The translations under genes were made by a program, and so were the position numbers. Of a DNA stretch of 37,292 nucleotides, positions 1 through 6,876 are shown piece by piece. This DNA is from a virus. The stretch lies in the IMG/VR virus record IMGVR_UViG_3300044809_000002, positions 1 to 37,292 of that record. One strand, 5' to 3'. A model generated the notes under the pieces. The model was not told where the DNA came from. It worked only from the letters and a program-made list of their open reading frames with translations, and ran no database searches. Numbering within the stretch: the stretch's first letter is position 1; every line of letters starts with the position of its first letter.

Positions 1-243
1 GATGAGCAGCGGACCAAGAGACGCGCGCAGGTTAACGCACGCCGCAATGCATCCGGTGAATATAAATCGACGCCGCGCCCGGACAAGCCAGCTGCTAGGC
101 CAATGGTCTCGCTGAAGCAATTGGCGGATCGGGACAAGCGCTACACCATCACACCGCGCTCATTAACCGCGGCACTGCTCGGCGACCCACTGCCGGGATA
201 TTCGGCGCTAGAGCGGGCAACCGGCGGGGCGGTCGCGCCATGA
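1..243 (+). CDS. Phage hypothetical protein, 5' end outside window
   Basis: Frame 1 is open from the first base to a TGA at 241-243, giving at least 80 residues, so the start lies upstream of the window. The N-terminal part visible is very basic (KRRAQVNARR), followed by a proline-rich linker and an ordinary helical C-terminus ending in GGAVAP. I do not recognise a family; a nucleic-acid-binding role is only a guess from the charge. Its stop overlaps the next start (ATGA at 240), so it is the first visible member of the early operon. Confidence 0.6.
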   Translation, partial: DEQRTKRRAQVNARRNASGEYKSTPRPDKPAARPMVSLKQLADRDKRYTITPRSLTAALLGDPLPGYSALERATGGAVAP

Positions 244-497
244 AAAACCCGCGCCAGAAAATCTCCGACGACAAGCGCCACGAGCTGCTGCAGGTTTACC
301 TCAACCTGGGCCATGCGGCGTCGCGACCTCTCTGCATCGAATACGGCGTAGCGCCTGACTACGGCGCGAAGCGCGCGAATGAACTCGGCATTCAACCCAT
401 CCGCAAATTCCGCGGTGGCGGCAAGCCATCCATTTCAGTCAACCACAGCGACCCGCGCTGGGCTCGTGCTCTTGCGATCGGAGTCATCGTCGCATGA
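240..497 (+). CDS. Small phage protein of unknown function
   Basis: 85 residues, starting with an ATGA overlap with the upstream gene and ending with another ATGA overlap at 494, which strongly supports both boundaries. The middle (RHELLQVYLNLGHAASRPLC then a YGVAPDYGAKRANELG stretch) looks like a helix-turn-helix: a 'course of residues, short turn, recognition helix' pattern seen in phage DNA-binding proteins. No catalytic motif is visible. Possible small regulator of the early operon, by inference only. Confidence 0.65.
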   Translation: MKNPRQKISDDKRHELLQVYLNLGHAASRPLCIEYGVAPDYGAKRANELGIQPIRKFRGGGKPSISVNHSDPRWARALAIGVIVA

Positions 498-784
498 AGG
501 GCCAGAAGATCGTCATGGAAGTAATGAAAGAGCGTCGTGTCGGGCGATACGATTTCTTTATCTCGCGACTCCCCCACCACGTTCGCGCTCGCAAGGTTGC
601 CATTAAGCGCCTGAAGGAAGCCGGTTATAGCAACTCCGCCATCGGTCGCTTCATGCAGCGGGACCCGACGACGATCACCTACTGGACGCGCCCTGAAGTT
701 CGGATTCGTAAAAATGCCTACGGCCGCGCTTATGCAGCAGCGCGGCGCTCGCAATCCAGGAACTGCGCGGAGGCCTCACTTTGA
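494..784 (+). CDS. HTH protein resembling DnaA domain IV
   Basis: 96 residues, start fixed by ATGA overlap at 494. Residues about 30-62 (ARKVAIKRLKEAGYSNSAIG followed by RFMQRDPTTITYW) resemble the C-terminal DNA-binding domain of DnaA, where an 'AR..AmyL' helix is followed by 'IG..f..rdhsTV'. Only this HTH part is present; there is no AAA+ ATPase. Likely a phage DNA-binding regulator or origin-binding accessory protein. The C-terminal 25 residues are basic and low in structure. The next gene begins 31 bases after its stop. Confidence 0.65.
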   Translation: MKGQKIVMEVMKERRVGRYDFFISRLPHHVRARKVAIKRLKEAGYSNSAIGRFMQRDPTTITYWTRPEVRIRKNAYGRAYAAARRSQSRNCAEASL

Positions 785-815
785 CGCACCCCACAAACTC
801 ACTCTGGCGGTCGTG

Positions 816-1871
816 ATGGGCGAGACCAGCAAAATCGAGTGGACTGACGCCACGGTGAATTTTTGGTGGGGATGCACCAAGGTTGGGCCGGGGTGTGACC
901 ATTGCTATGCGGAAGCGTTCGACAAACGAGTCGGCGGTTCGCACTGGGGGCTTGGCGCGCCGCGCCGCAAGATCGCGAGCGCCGTAGCGCTCATTCATCG
1001 GCTCGATAATCAATACGCCGCATGGGCCGCTGACGCGACCTGCGCGGTTGGAAATGCCAAGGCCTTCGGTCTTCCCGTTCCAAATATCGGAACGACCCGA
1101 CGCGTTTTCATTCAATCAATGTCCGACCTGTTTGATTTGGAAGTGCCGCTGGAATGGTTCGCGGAGGCTTGGCAGCACATTACGGCGTGCGATCGCCTGG
1201 ATATCCAGATCGTAACGAAACGCATCAGCGCCGTTGAAAAGCGGTTGGCGGCGATAGGCGTTACAGCATGGCCGCGCCACGCCGGACTGATTGTCACGGT
1301 CGTTAATCAGGAAGAGGCAGACCGTGACGTCCCGCGCCTGCTTGTGCTCAAGGCGAAGTTCAATATCCCATGGGTTGGGCTGAGTATCGAACCGATGCTT
1401 GGGCGGATTGCGCTGCACGCGCTCAACCTTGGCACAGATAAGCCGAGCGACGCGCTTCGAGGTGTGCAGTGCGTGCCCGACGATAGCCCAGACGGTTTCC
1501 ACAACGAGACCGGGCCTAAAATCGATTGGGTAATAGTTGGTGGCGAGAGTGGCGCGGGAGCCCGTCCGACGCACCCGGAATGGATTAGGTCGATCCGCGA
1601 TTGGTGCAAAGCCGCAGGCACTCCCTTTTTATTCAAGCAATGGGGATCATGGAAGGACGGTAGTGACTTCGCAGCCGATGCGAAGTGCGTTTTGACCGAC
1701 GGTCGCGTAGTCGACCCGACGCCTGACGCGATGTACGCCGCCGACCGCGATGCAGCGGTGATGAAACTTCACCCGACTATGATGCGTCGCGTTTCAAAGA
1801 AGATCGCGGGCCGCCTTCTCGACGGCATCGAGCACAACGGCTTTCCCGCGCTAACAGTTCGAGGGATATGA
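816..1871 (+). CDS. DUF5131 (phage Gp37/Gp68 family) protein
   Basis: The frame is open from 714, but the protein resembles its family only from the ATG at 816 (MGETSKIEWTDATVNFWWGC), giving 351 residues. The N-terminus has the family signature: WTDATVNFWWGC then C-x6-C-x2-C (WWGCTKVGPGCDHCYAE), three cysteines suited to a [4Fe-4S] cluster as in radical-SAM proteins. Later landmarks are IQSMSDLFD, IPWVGLSIEP, WVIVGGESG and a C-terminal FLFKQWG, all typical of DUF5131. Biochemical role is not established; membership of a radical-SAM/photoproduct-lyase-like clan is the usual suggestion. It lies directly before the methyltransferase genes, which makes a role in nucleic-acid modification or repair plausible. 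Confidence 0.85.
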   Translation: MGETSKIEWTDATVNFWWGCTKVGPGCDHCYAEAFDKRVGGSHWGLGAPRRKIASAVALIHRLDNQYAAWAADATCAVGNAKAFGLPVPNIGTTRRVFIQSMSDLFDLEVPLEWFAEAWQHITACDRLDIQIVTKRISAVEKRLAAIGVTAWPRHAGLIVTVVNQEEADRDVPRLLVLKAKFNIPWVGLSIEPMLGRIALHALNLGTDKPSDALRGVQCVPDDSPDGFHNETGPKIDWVIVGGESGAGARPTHPEWIRSIRDWCKAAGTPFLFKQWGSWKDGSDFAADAKCVLTDGRVVDPTPDAMYAADRDAAVMKLHPTMMRRVSKKIAGRLLDGIEHNGFPALTVRGI

Positions 1872-1875
1872 CAAT

Positions 1876-2190
1876 ATGGCTAAGCCCTTAGAAGATTGGA
1901 TGGTCCCGCTCATCAAAGGAATGTTGAGCCGAGGTGACGACCAGAGCGACATCGCAGCATGCTTTCTAATCAATAGCGGGCGCGTTGCCGAGATCAGTAC
2001 CGGGCAGCGATCACCGGAGGTAACGGCGGCAGCGCCGGATGTTCTGCCGCCTCAGCCGCCATATCCTTCCCTACGAACTTTGGAAGGCAAGCACTGCACT
2101 CTGGTCTGCGCGCGTTGCTTTGGGAGCTTCCGGGGAGAAAGTTGCGCAAGCGCTTGTCGCGATCGAAAACGCAGAAGTGAGGCTCAATAA
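1876..2190 (+). CDS. Small phage protein, probably frameshifted near its 3' end
   Basis: 104 residues as read. The first 70 (MAKPLEDWMVPLIKGMLSRG, then DIAA and NSGRVAEI) match a common phage family with an N-terminal HTH-like segment. After PPQPPYPS the frame turns cysteine-rich and unlike the family. In the +1 frame, bases 2063-2197 encode a convincing helical tail (YELWKASTALWSARVALGA and onward to AEVRLNKK) whose TGA at 2195-2197 makes an ATGA overlap with the next gene at 2194. A single missing base at the CCC run near 2066 would explain this. The real product probably ends at 2197. Confidence 0.6.
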   Translation: MAKPLEDWMVPLIKGMLSRGDDQSDIAACFLINSGRVAEISTGQRSPEVTAAAPDVLPPQPPYPSLRTLEGKHCTLVCARCFGSFRGESCASACRDRKRRSEAQ

Positions 2191-2193
2191 AAA

Positions 2194-3240
2194 ATGACAC
2201 GGGCGAATCAAGACTATGGAGCGTTGATTGAAGGCGTCCATCTTGCGGGCTATTCACTGGAGCGAGCCTTTCGGAAGCTCGAATGGCTCTTAGATGAGAA
2301 TCGCTGGAAGACCATTGGGGAGGGTTTTGAAGACGTAAACGCGTTCCTCGACACGATCCAGCTCGACAGCTTCAAGATCATTGCCAACGAGAGAAAAAAA
2401 ATCGCGGAGCGCATAAAGGAATTGCAGCCAGGATCATCGAATCGATCAATTGCAAAAGTGCTTGGCGTACACCACGACACGGTAAATCGCGACCTTGGCG
2501 GAAATCCGCCACTTAGCGGTAAAATAGATAGCCCTAACAAGGGGGTTGAACATAGCTCTGGCGGAAATCCGCCAACATCCCAATTGAGTGGCACTGAAGC
2601 CGCAAAGGCCGTAGAGCGCACCGAAACCAAGGATGAGCGATCACAAACCAAGAAGAACTCACGCGAGTTGCGTGAGGTCGAATTGGGAGAAAAGCAGGCA
2701 GAATTACCAGCGAAGAAATATGGTGTCATATACGCGGACCCGGAATGGCGGTTCGAGGTCTACAGCCGCGACACTGGTATGGACCGCGCTGCGGACAACC
2801 ACTACCCAACATCTGGAACGGATGCGATCTGTGCGAGACCGGTCGCAGATATCGCCGCCGATGATTGCGCGCTTTTCCTTTGGGCTACTGTACCGATGCT
2901 ACCCGACGCGTTGCGCGTCATGGCGGCTTGGGGCTTCGATTACAAGTCACATTGCATCTGGGCAAAGGATCGCATTGGAACCGGCTATTGGTTCCGGAAT
3001 CAGCATGAACTTTTGCTTGTCGGGACGCGCGGCAAGATCCCCGCACCAGCGATGGGGACGCAAGTCGCGAGTCTATTTGATGCGCCAGTCGGTAAGCACT
3101 CCGCGAAGCCTGTTCATTTTTATGAGCTGATCGAAAGTTATTTCCCGACGCTTCCGAAGATCGAATTGAATGCACGCGCAGCTCGCCTCGGTTGGGATGC
3201 GTGGGGGTATGAAGCGCCGACTTCCGAGGCCGCAGAATGA
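2194..3240 (+). CDS. MT-A70-family adenine methyltransferase with N-terminal HTH
   Basis: 348 residues. Residues 1-100 are helical with an HTH at about 81-101 (SSNRSIAKVLGVHHDTVNRD), as in ParB-like or MarR-like phage regulators. A polar linker (about 102-170) carries two GGNPP motifs. The C-terminal domain from 176 is MT-A70-like: YADPEWRFE at 180-188, NHYPT, ALFLWAT, YKSHCIWAKD, GYWFRNQHELLLVGTRG and RLGWDAWG. Such enzymes use SAM to methylate the N6 position of adenine. The catalytic DPPW is here DPEW (182-185). The start overlaps the corrected stop of the upstream gene and the stop overlaps the next methyltransferase start (ATGA, 3237). Confidence 0.88.
   Translation: MTRANQDYGALIEGVHLAGYSLERAFRKLEWLLDENRWKTIGEGFEDVNAFLDTIQLDSFKIIANERKKIAERIKELQPGSSNRSIAKVLGVHHDTVNRDLGGNPPLSGKIDSPNKGVEHSSGGNPPTSQLSGTEAAKAVERTETKDERSQTKKNSRELREVELGEKQAELPAKKYGVIYADPEWRFEVYSRDTGMDRAADNHYPTSGTDAICARPVADIAADDCALFLWATVPMLPDALRVMAAWGFDYKSHCIWAKDRIGTGYWFRNQHELLLVGTRGKIPAPAMGTQVASLFDAPVGKHSAKPVHFYELIESYFPTLPKIELNARAARLGWDAWGYEAPTSEAAE
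2496..2574 (+). repeat. Two copies of a 16-bp hairpin-forming repeat inside the methyltransferase linker
   Basis: TGGCGGAAATCCGCCA occurs at 2496-2511 and exactly again at 2559-2574. Each copy is a 6-bp inverted repeat (TGGCGG/CCGCCA) around AAAT. Both are read in the same frame and encode GGNPP in the linker between the HTH and catalytic domains. The protein repeat may be the cause of the DNA repeat, but identity at every base including wobble positions suggests recent duplication or selection on DNA or RNA. Confidence 0.8.
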
Positions 3241-4508
3241 CGATGGGATCGCATCAAACGTCGATCGGCGGCATGAGATCGAATATTCTCATAGGCGATT
3301 GCCGCGCGCACCTGCCGAAGTTGCCGGCGCAATCCGCGCATCTGTGTGCGACCTCGCCATCTTACTATCAACAGCGTGATTATGGGATGACCGAACAAAT
3401 CGGGCTGGAGAAATCGCCAGACGAATACGTTGCGGAAATGGTTTCGGTGTTCCGGGAAGTCAGGCGCGTGCTTCGCGACGACGGCACTCTGTTTCTAAAT
3501 CTAGGTGATAGTTATGCCAGTTCCACAAAGGGGAGCGGTGGCACTGGTAAATCCACACTTGGTCCGGCTAGCGGCGGCAATGGGATCAGCGACGCAGGAG
3601 TTCTGCGTTCGCAGACGAGGCAGGGCATGCCAGTCCGGCGCATGGATATGTCCGGTCTCAAGCCAAAAGATCTAGTTGGGATTCCGTGGCGTGTAGCCTT
3701 CGCACTTCAGGCGGATGGATGGTTGCTGCGCGATGCAATCGTTTGGGCGAAGCCCAACGGAATGCCTGGCTCACAAAAGGATCGCTGCACGTCGTCTTAT
3801 GAGATGATCTTTCATCTGTCGAAGTCGGCGAATTATTGGAGCGACTTCGATGCGATTAAAACACCGCCGCGCGAATCGTCGCTGATCCGAACCGCGCAGG
3901 ACGTGCAGGCGCAGGCGGGTTCACATCGCGCCAACGGCGGCGGAAAAACCAACGGTGCGATGAAGGCTGTTGGCGTGAAGGCGGCGAGTTCAACCCTTGA
4001 AGGCTCCGGACACGGCCGCCATTCCTACGGCAATGTTCCTCCGAAAGAGCGCCGCACAGACAAGCAGCGCTGGCACTCGCGCCAGCACGCAGGCTTCAAT
4101 GACCGTTGGGATGCGATGAAGCGCGCAGAGCAAATGTCGCGCCCTGCGATGATGCGAAATGTCTGGTTCGTTTCGCCATCAGGATATGACGAAGCACACT
4201 TCGCAGTGATGCCGGATGAAATAGCACGCCGCTGCATTCTCGCCGGCTGCCCCGAGGGGGGGCACGTCTTAGATCCGTTCGGCGGCGCTGGCACAACCGC
4301 GCTTGTCGCCGCGCTGCTCCCCGGCGGGCGCACAAGCACGATCATCGAACTCAATCCAGACTACGCCAAGCTTGCCCAAGTCCGAATCGAAGCGGCGTTT
4401 ATGGGCAAGGAGTCCGGCGCGCGTCACATCGCCAAGCAACTCGGCAAAGATCGGGTGCCGTTCGAACGCGGCACGCTATTCTCAGGAATAGAGGCTGCCG
4501 CAGAATGA
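3237..4508 (+). CDS. DNA methyltransferase, N6-adenine/N4-cytosine beta class
   Basis: 423 residues, start coupled by ATGA overlap; an internal ATG at 3273 (MRSNILIGDC) is an alternative. Motif IV comes first as TSPSYY (residues 39-44), in place of the usual TSPPYY. The middle contains VPW-type landmarks (GIPWRVAFALQADGWLLRDA, IVWAKPN), and the SAM-binding motif I comes late as DPFGGAGTT (346-354) followed by IIELNPDYAKLAQ. This order defines the beta class. A family member would methylate an exocyclic amine of A or C in duplex DNA; target unknown. The long glycine- and serine-rich loop between residues 95 and 140 is typical of the target-recognition part of phage members. Confidence 0.88.
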   Translation: MTMGSHQTSIGGMRSNILIGDCRAHLPKLPAQSAHLCATSPSYYQQRDYGMTEQIGLEKSPDEYVAEMVSVFREVRRVLRDDGTLFLNLGDSYASSTKGSGGTGKSTLGPASGGNGISDAGVLRSQTRQGMPVRRMDMSGLKPKDLVGIPWRVAFALQADGWLLRDAIVWAKPNGMPGSQKDRCTSSYEMIFHLSKSANYWSDFDAIKTPPRESSLIRTAQDVQAQAGSHRANGGGKTNGAMKAVGVKAASSTLEGSGHGRHSYGNVPPKERRTDKQRWHSRQHAGFNDRWDAMKRAEQMSRPAMMRNVWFVSPSGYDEAHFAVMPDEIARRCILAGCPEGGHVLDPFGGAGTTALVAALLPGGRTSTIIELNPDYAKLAQVRIEAAFMGKESGARHIAKQLGKDRVPFERGTLFSGIEAAAE

Positions 4509-4561
4509 CAATTTCAAAATCGCAGACCGGCGCGGCCGGTCACAGGGTAGCGGCGGAATAG
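4505..4561 (+). CDS. 18-codon micro-ORF bridging two early genes
   Basis: ATG at 4505 overlaps the stop of the methyltransferase (ATGA) and the TAG at 4559-4561 is followed at once by the ATG of the next gene at 4562. It encodes MTISKSQTGAAGHRVAAE. The peptide resembles no family. Its perfect position in a chain of stop-start overlaps suggests it is translated, either as a coupling peptide or as the remnant of a deleted gene. Confidence 0.35.
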   Translation: MTISKSQTGAAGHRVAAE

Positions 4562-4966
4562 ATGAACGATCTCGCTAATCTCGACCTTTCGCCTTTCTCG
4601 CATCCGACCCGTTTCGGAGCGCACACGAAAGACATGCGCTGCGTGCTGCTGGAGTCGCCGTTCGCAGGCGATATCCCGGCCAACGTCGCCTATGCGCGGG
4701 CCTGTGTGCGGGATTGTCTGTTGCGAGGCGAAAGCCCGATCGCGTCGCACCTCCTGTTCACCCAAGACGGCATCCTCGACGACAGCCACCCCTCAGAACG
4801 GGCTCACGGCATCAATGCGGGGCACGCCTGGATGCACCGGGCGGATGCGGTGGTTGTTTACACAGACCGCGGAATATCGAACGGGATGCGGGTCGGGATC
4901 AAGCTGGCGGCTTTTCACGGGAAGGTGGTTGAGTATCGCGTCCTGCCTGATGCGGTGGCGCCATGA
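4562..4966 (+). CDS. DUF7768/DUF4406-like protein (nucleoside deoxyribosyltransferase-like fold)
   Basis: 134 residues. The recognisable domain starts at the second methionine (4634): VLLESPFAGD, ANVAYARACVRDCLLRGESP, IASHLLFTQDGILDD and VVVYTDRGISNGMRVGI. This pattern is that of small Rossmann-like phage proteins related to nucleoside 2-deoxyribosyltransferases. The family is mostly uncharacterised; a nucleotide- or nucleoside-binding role is likely. It sits between two DNA methyltransferase genes with stop-start coupling on both sides (TAGATG at 4559, ATGA at 4963). The first 24 residues are not conserved in my memory of the family, so the start could be 4634. Confidence 0.75.
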   Translation: MNDLANLDLSPFSHPTRFGAHTKDMRCVLLESPFAGDIPANVAYARACVRDCLLRGESPIASHLLFTQDGILDDSHPSERAHGINAGHAWMHRADAVVVYTDRGISNGMRVGIKLAAFHGKVVEYRVLPDAVAP

Positions 4967-5811
4967 CCGAGCGCATTGAACATTTAGCGGAAGGCGTGAC
5001 CCTGTATCTAGGCGACTGCCGCGAGATATTGCCTACGCTTGGCAAGGTCGATGCTGTGGTGACGAGCCCGCCGTACAATTTGGGAAACACGAGCGGCGGC
5101 GGATTTCCCGCCAAGAAGATGGGCCACTACTCGCCAGATGCGGGTATGTCGAATCGTGGAGGACAAGGCAAATGGTCGAGGGCATCGGCCGCCGGCGGGC
5201 TTGCACACGGCTACGGCACGCATGATGACGCGATGCCACATGCCGATTATGTCGCGTGGCAAAAGGATATCGTTTCGTTGTGCTGGGCCCAGTTGAATGA
5301 ATCCGGCGCCATTTTCTATAACCATAAGCCGCGAGTGCTTGATGGCTTGCTTGTCACCCCCTTCACATATCTTCCGGCGCTGCCGATCAGACAGGTTGTC
5401 ATCTGGGCCCGCGCGGGCGGAATAAATTTCTCGCCAGCGTTCTACTGCCCTACGCACGAATGGATTGTGATTATCGCAAAGCCTGCTTTTCGGCTTCGCG
5501 ACAAGGCGGCGTCCGGCGCTGGCGACGTTTGGTACATTCCACAAGAGGCTAACGCCGATCATCCCGCGCCGTACCCCCTACAGCTACCGCTTAATGTTCT
5601 CAAGACGACCAGCGCACAATCTGTCCTCGACCCCTTCATGGGTTCCGGGACCACAGGTGTTGCCGCCGTCAAGATGGGCCGCAAGTTCATCGGGATAGAG
5701 ATTGATCAGAGGTACTACGACATCGCCTGTCGACGGGTATCCGACGCGCTCGGGCAACCGGATATGTTCATTAAAGCGCCTTCCCCGATAAAACAGGAGG
5801 CGATGCTGTGA
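4963..5811 (+). CDS. DNA methyltransferase, beta class (canonical motifs)
   Basis: 282 residues. It begins with a typical GVTLYLGDCREILPTL segment, then motif IV TSPPYN (residues 34-39) and, near the C-terminus, motif I DPFMGSGTT (223-231) followed by FIGIEIDQRYYDIACRRV. This order and the intact TSPPY mark it as an N4-cytosine or N6-adenine methyltransferase of the beta class. Residues 40-85 are a glycine-rich insert. ATGA coupling to the gene before and GTGA coupling to the gene after place it in the same operon. No restriction nuclease is encoded nearby, so it looks like an orphan phage enzyme, used for self-protection or regulation. Confidence 0.88.
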   Translation: MTERIEHLAEGVTLYLGDCREILPTLGKVDAVVTSPPYNLGNTSGGGFPAKKMGHYSPDAGMSNRGGQGKWSRASAAGGLAHGYGTHDDAMPHADYVAWQKDIVSLCWAQLNESGAIFYNHKPRVLDGLLVTPFTYLPALPIRQVVIWARAGGINFSPAFYCPTHEWIVIIAKPAFRLRDKAASGAGDVWYIPQEANADHPAPYPLQLPLNVLKTTSAQSVLDPFMGSGTTGVAAVKMGRKFIGIEIDQRYYDIACRRVSDALGQPDMFIKAPSPIKQEAML

Positions 5812-6098
5812 CCGAACGCACCCGCTTCCCGCTTCACACGGAACGTGCCGCAGAAGCCCATCGGTGGGCCGGTATCGGCTGGACCGATTGCGGGGAACAT
5901 CCCTCGCTACCGGGTTGGCGCGTTTTGGAGTGGAGATCTGACAACGGATTTGCTTGGCCGGCCTGTCCTTATGACTCGCCCGAGGCCGCACAGTTTGTCG
6001 AGTGGATGATGGGATTCCCGATCGGGTGGACCGAACTGGCGCCCTCGGAAACGCCGTCGTCCCTTATTTCCCTGAAATCATCGGGCGGGCAATCATGA
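5808..6098 (+). CDS. Small phage protein ending in a cytosine-methyltransferase-like remnant
   Basis: 96 residues, GTG start overlapping the methyltransferase stop. The first 60 residues (AHRWAGIGWTDCGEHPSLPG, WRVLEWRSDNGFAWPACPY) belong to no enzyme I know. Residues 65-75 (EWMMGFPIGWTEL) are the conserved motif near the C-terminus of phage Dcm-type C5-cytosine methyltransferases. The next conserved block of that family (ALGNAVVP and onward) is present too, but in the -1 relative frame, overlapping the last 25 residues of this ORF. The ORF therefore looks like a frameshifted Dcm tail fused to unrelated sequence and kept as a small gene. Confidence 0.65.
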   Translation: MTERTRFPLHTERAAEAHRWAGIGWTDCGEHPSLPGWRVLEWRSDNGFAWPACPYDSPEAAQFVEWMMGFPIGWTELAPSETPSSLISLKSSGGQS

Positions 6099-6280
6099 AA
6101 GCTATCGGATGCGACTGCCAACACCCTGAGACGACCGCGGATGGCTTCGCGGCGATTAGTGAAGGCTGCCCAATTCACGGCCCGCTGCCGAAAACACTAA
6201 GCACCGCATTTCCGGGCTACGGCTCCGACGCGACCGCAGCAACCCAAGCCATAGAGACTGAGAGGGTGGGGAATCCGTGA
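6095..6280 (+). CDS. Small Cys/His-containing phage protein
   Basis: 61 residues from an ATG at 6095 that overlaps the upstream stop (ATGA). The frame is open further upstream (to 6002), where it encodes the Dcm-like ALGNAVVPYFPEIIGRAI, but the coupled ATG is the likelier start. A CDC-x-H ... C-x2-H arrangement (IGCDCQHPETTADGF, EGCPIHGP) suggests a small zinc-binding knuckle, as seen in other phage small ORFs. Function unknown. Its TGA overlaps the GTG of the next gene. Confidence 0.6.
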   Translation: MKAIGCDCQHPETTADGFAAISEGCPIHGPLPKTLSTAFPGYGSDATAATQAIETERVGNP

Positions 6281-6819
6281 GAACGCGATTTACATTAGCC
6301 GATGCCGAGAGCGCCAGCGATGAATGGGGCGCGAACTGCGGACCTGGAGCGCTAGCCGCGATCATGGGCCTGACGCTTGATGAAGTACGCCCGCATATGG
6401 GTGACTTCCAGAGCAAGGGCTACACGAACCCCACGCTGATGCTCTACGCGCTGGAAAGCGTCCGCGCGCGGTTTCGGACTCGCTCCCTCGCAAGCAATGT
6501 CAAGCTGCTCGACTGGCCCGTCTACGGCCTCGCGCGCATCCAATGGGAAGGCCCTTGGACCAAGCCCGGCGTGCCGATTCGCGCGCGCTATCGGATGACG
6601 CATTGGGTTGGCGCGAAGCACGCTAACGGTAGCGTCGGAATTTTCGACATCAACTGCTTGAGTATGACGACAAGCGGTAGCGGCTGGACCACGCTCGAAG
6701 CGTGGCGCGATATCGTCGTGCCGTACATTCTCAAACAATGCGTACCGCGCGCTGATGGCAAGTGGCACATCACACACTCGATTGAAGTTGAGCCGATAAA
6801 ATCGGAACAAGTCGCATGA
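6277..6819 (+). CDS. Phage protein with papain-like (C39-type) features
   Basis: 180 residues, GTG start at 6277 in a GTGA overlap. The N-terminal WGANCGPGALAAIMGL (Cys21) is the pattern that opens papain-like and C39-like domains, and it is followed at the expected distance by RMTHWVGAKH (His109) and IFDINC (Asp124 or Asn126), a possible Cys-His-Asp/Asn triad. There is no signal peptide or membrane segment, so it would act in the cytoplasm. A protease, amidase or transglutaminase-like role is inference; the family is usually called hypothetical in phages. It stands between the modification genes and the replication gene. Confidence 0.65.
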   Translation: MRTRFTLADAESASDEWGANCGPGALAAIMGLTLDEVRPHMGDFQSKGYTNPTLMLYALESVRARFRTRSLASNVKLLDWPVYGLARIQWEGPWTKPGVPIRARYRMTHWVGAKHANGSVGIFDINCLSMTTSGSGWTTLEAWRDIVVPYILKQCVPRADGKWHITHSIEVEPIKSEQVA

Positions 6820-6872
6820 CACCCAACTCAATCCAACCCCTCCGTGACGCGCTAAAGGCCGGGAAGATCTGA
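6816..6872 (+). CDS. 18-codon micro-ORF
   Basis: ATG at 6816 overlaps the upstream stop (ATGA) and the TGA at 6870-6872 lies four bases before the ATG of the replication gene. It encodes MTPNSIQPLRDALKAGKI. The start resembles the first residues of common phage proteins beginning with an 'LRDALKAG' helix, so it may be a truncated remnant, or a coupling peptide. It is the second 18-codon ORF in this operon. Confidence 0.35.
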   Translation: MTPNSIQPLRDALKAGKI

Positions 6873-6876
6873 AACG

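Noticed and set aside
4470-4508. LFSGIEAAAE at the C-terminus of the methyltransferase resembles the start motif of C5-cytosine methyltransferases, which could pair with the Dcm-like tail at 5996
   Set aside because: Ten residues ending at a stop codon are too short, and this methyltransferase family often ends in similar LF..A.E sequences. Treated as coincidence unless relatives show an intact gene between.
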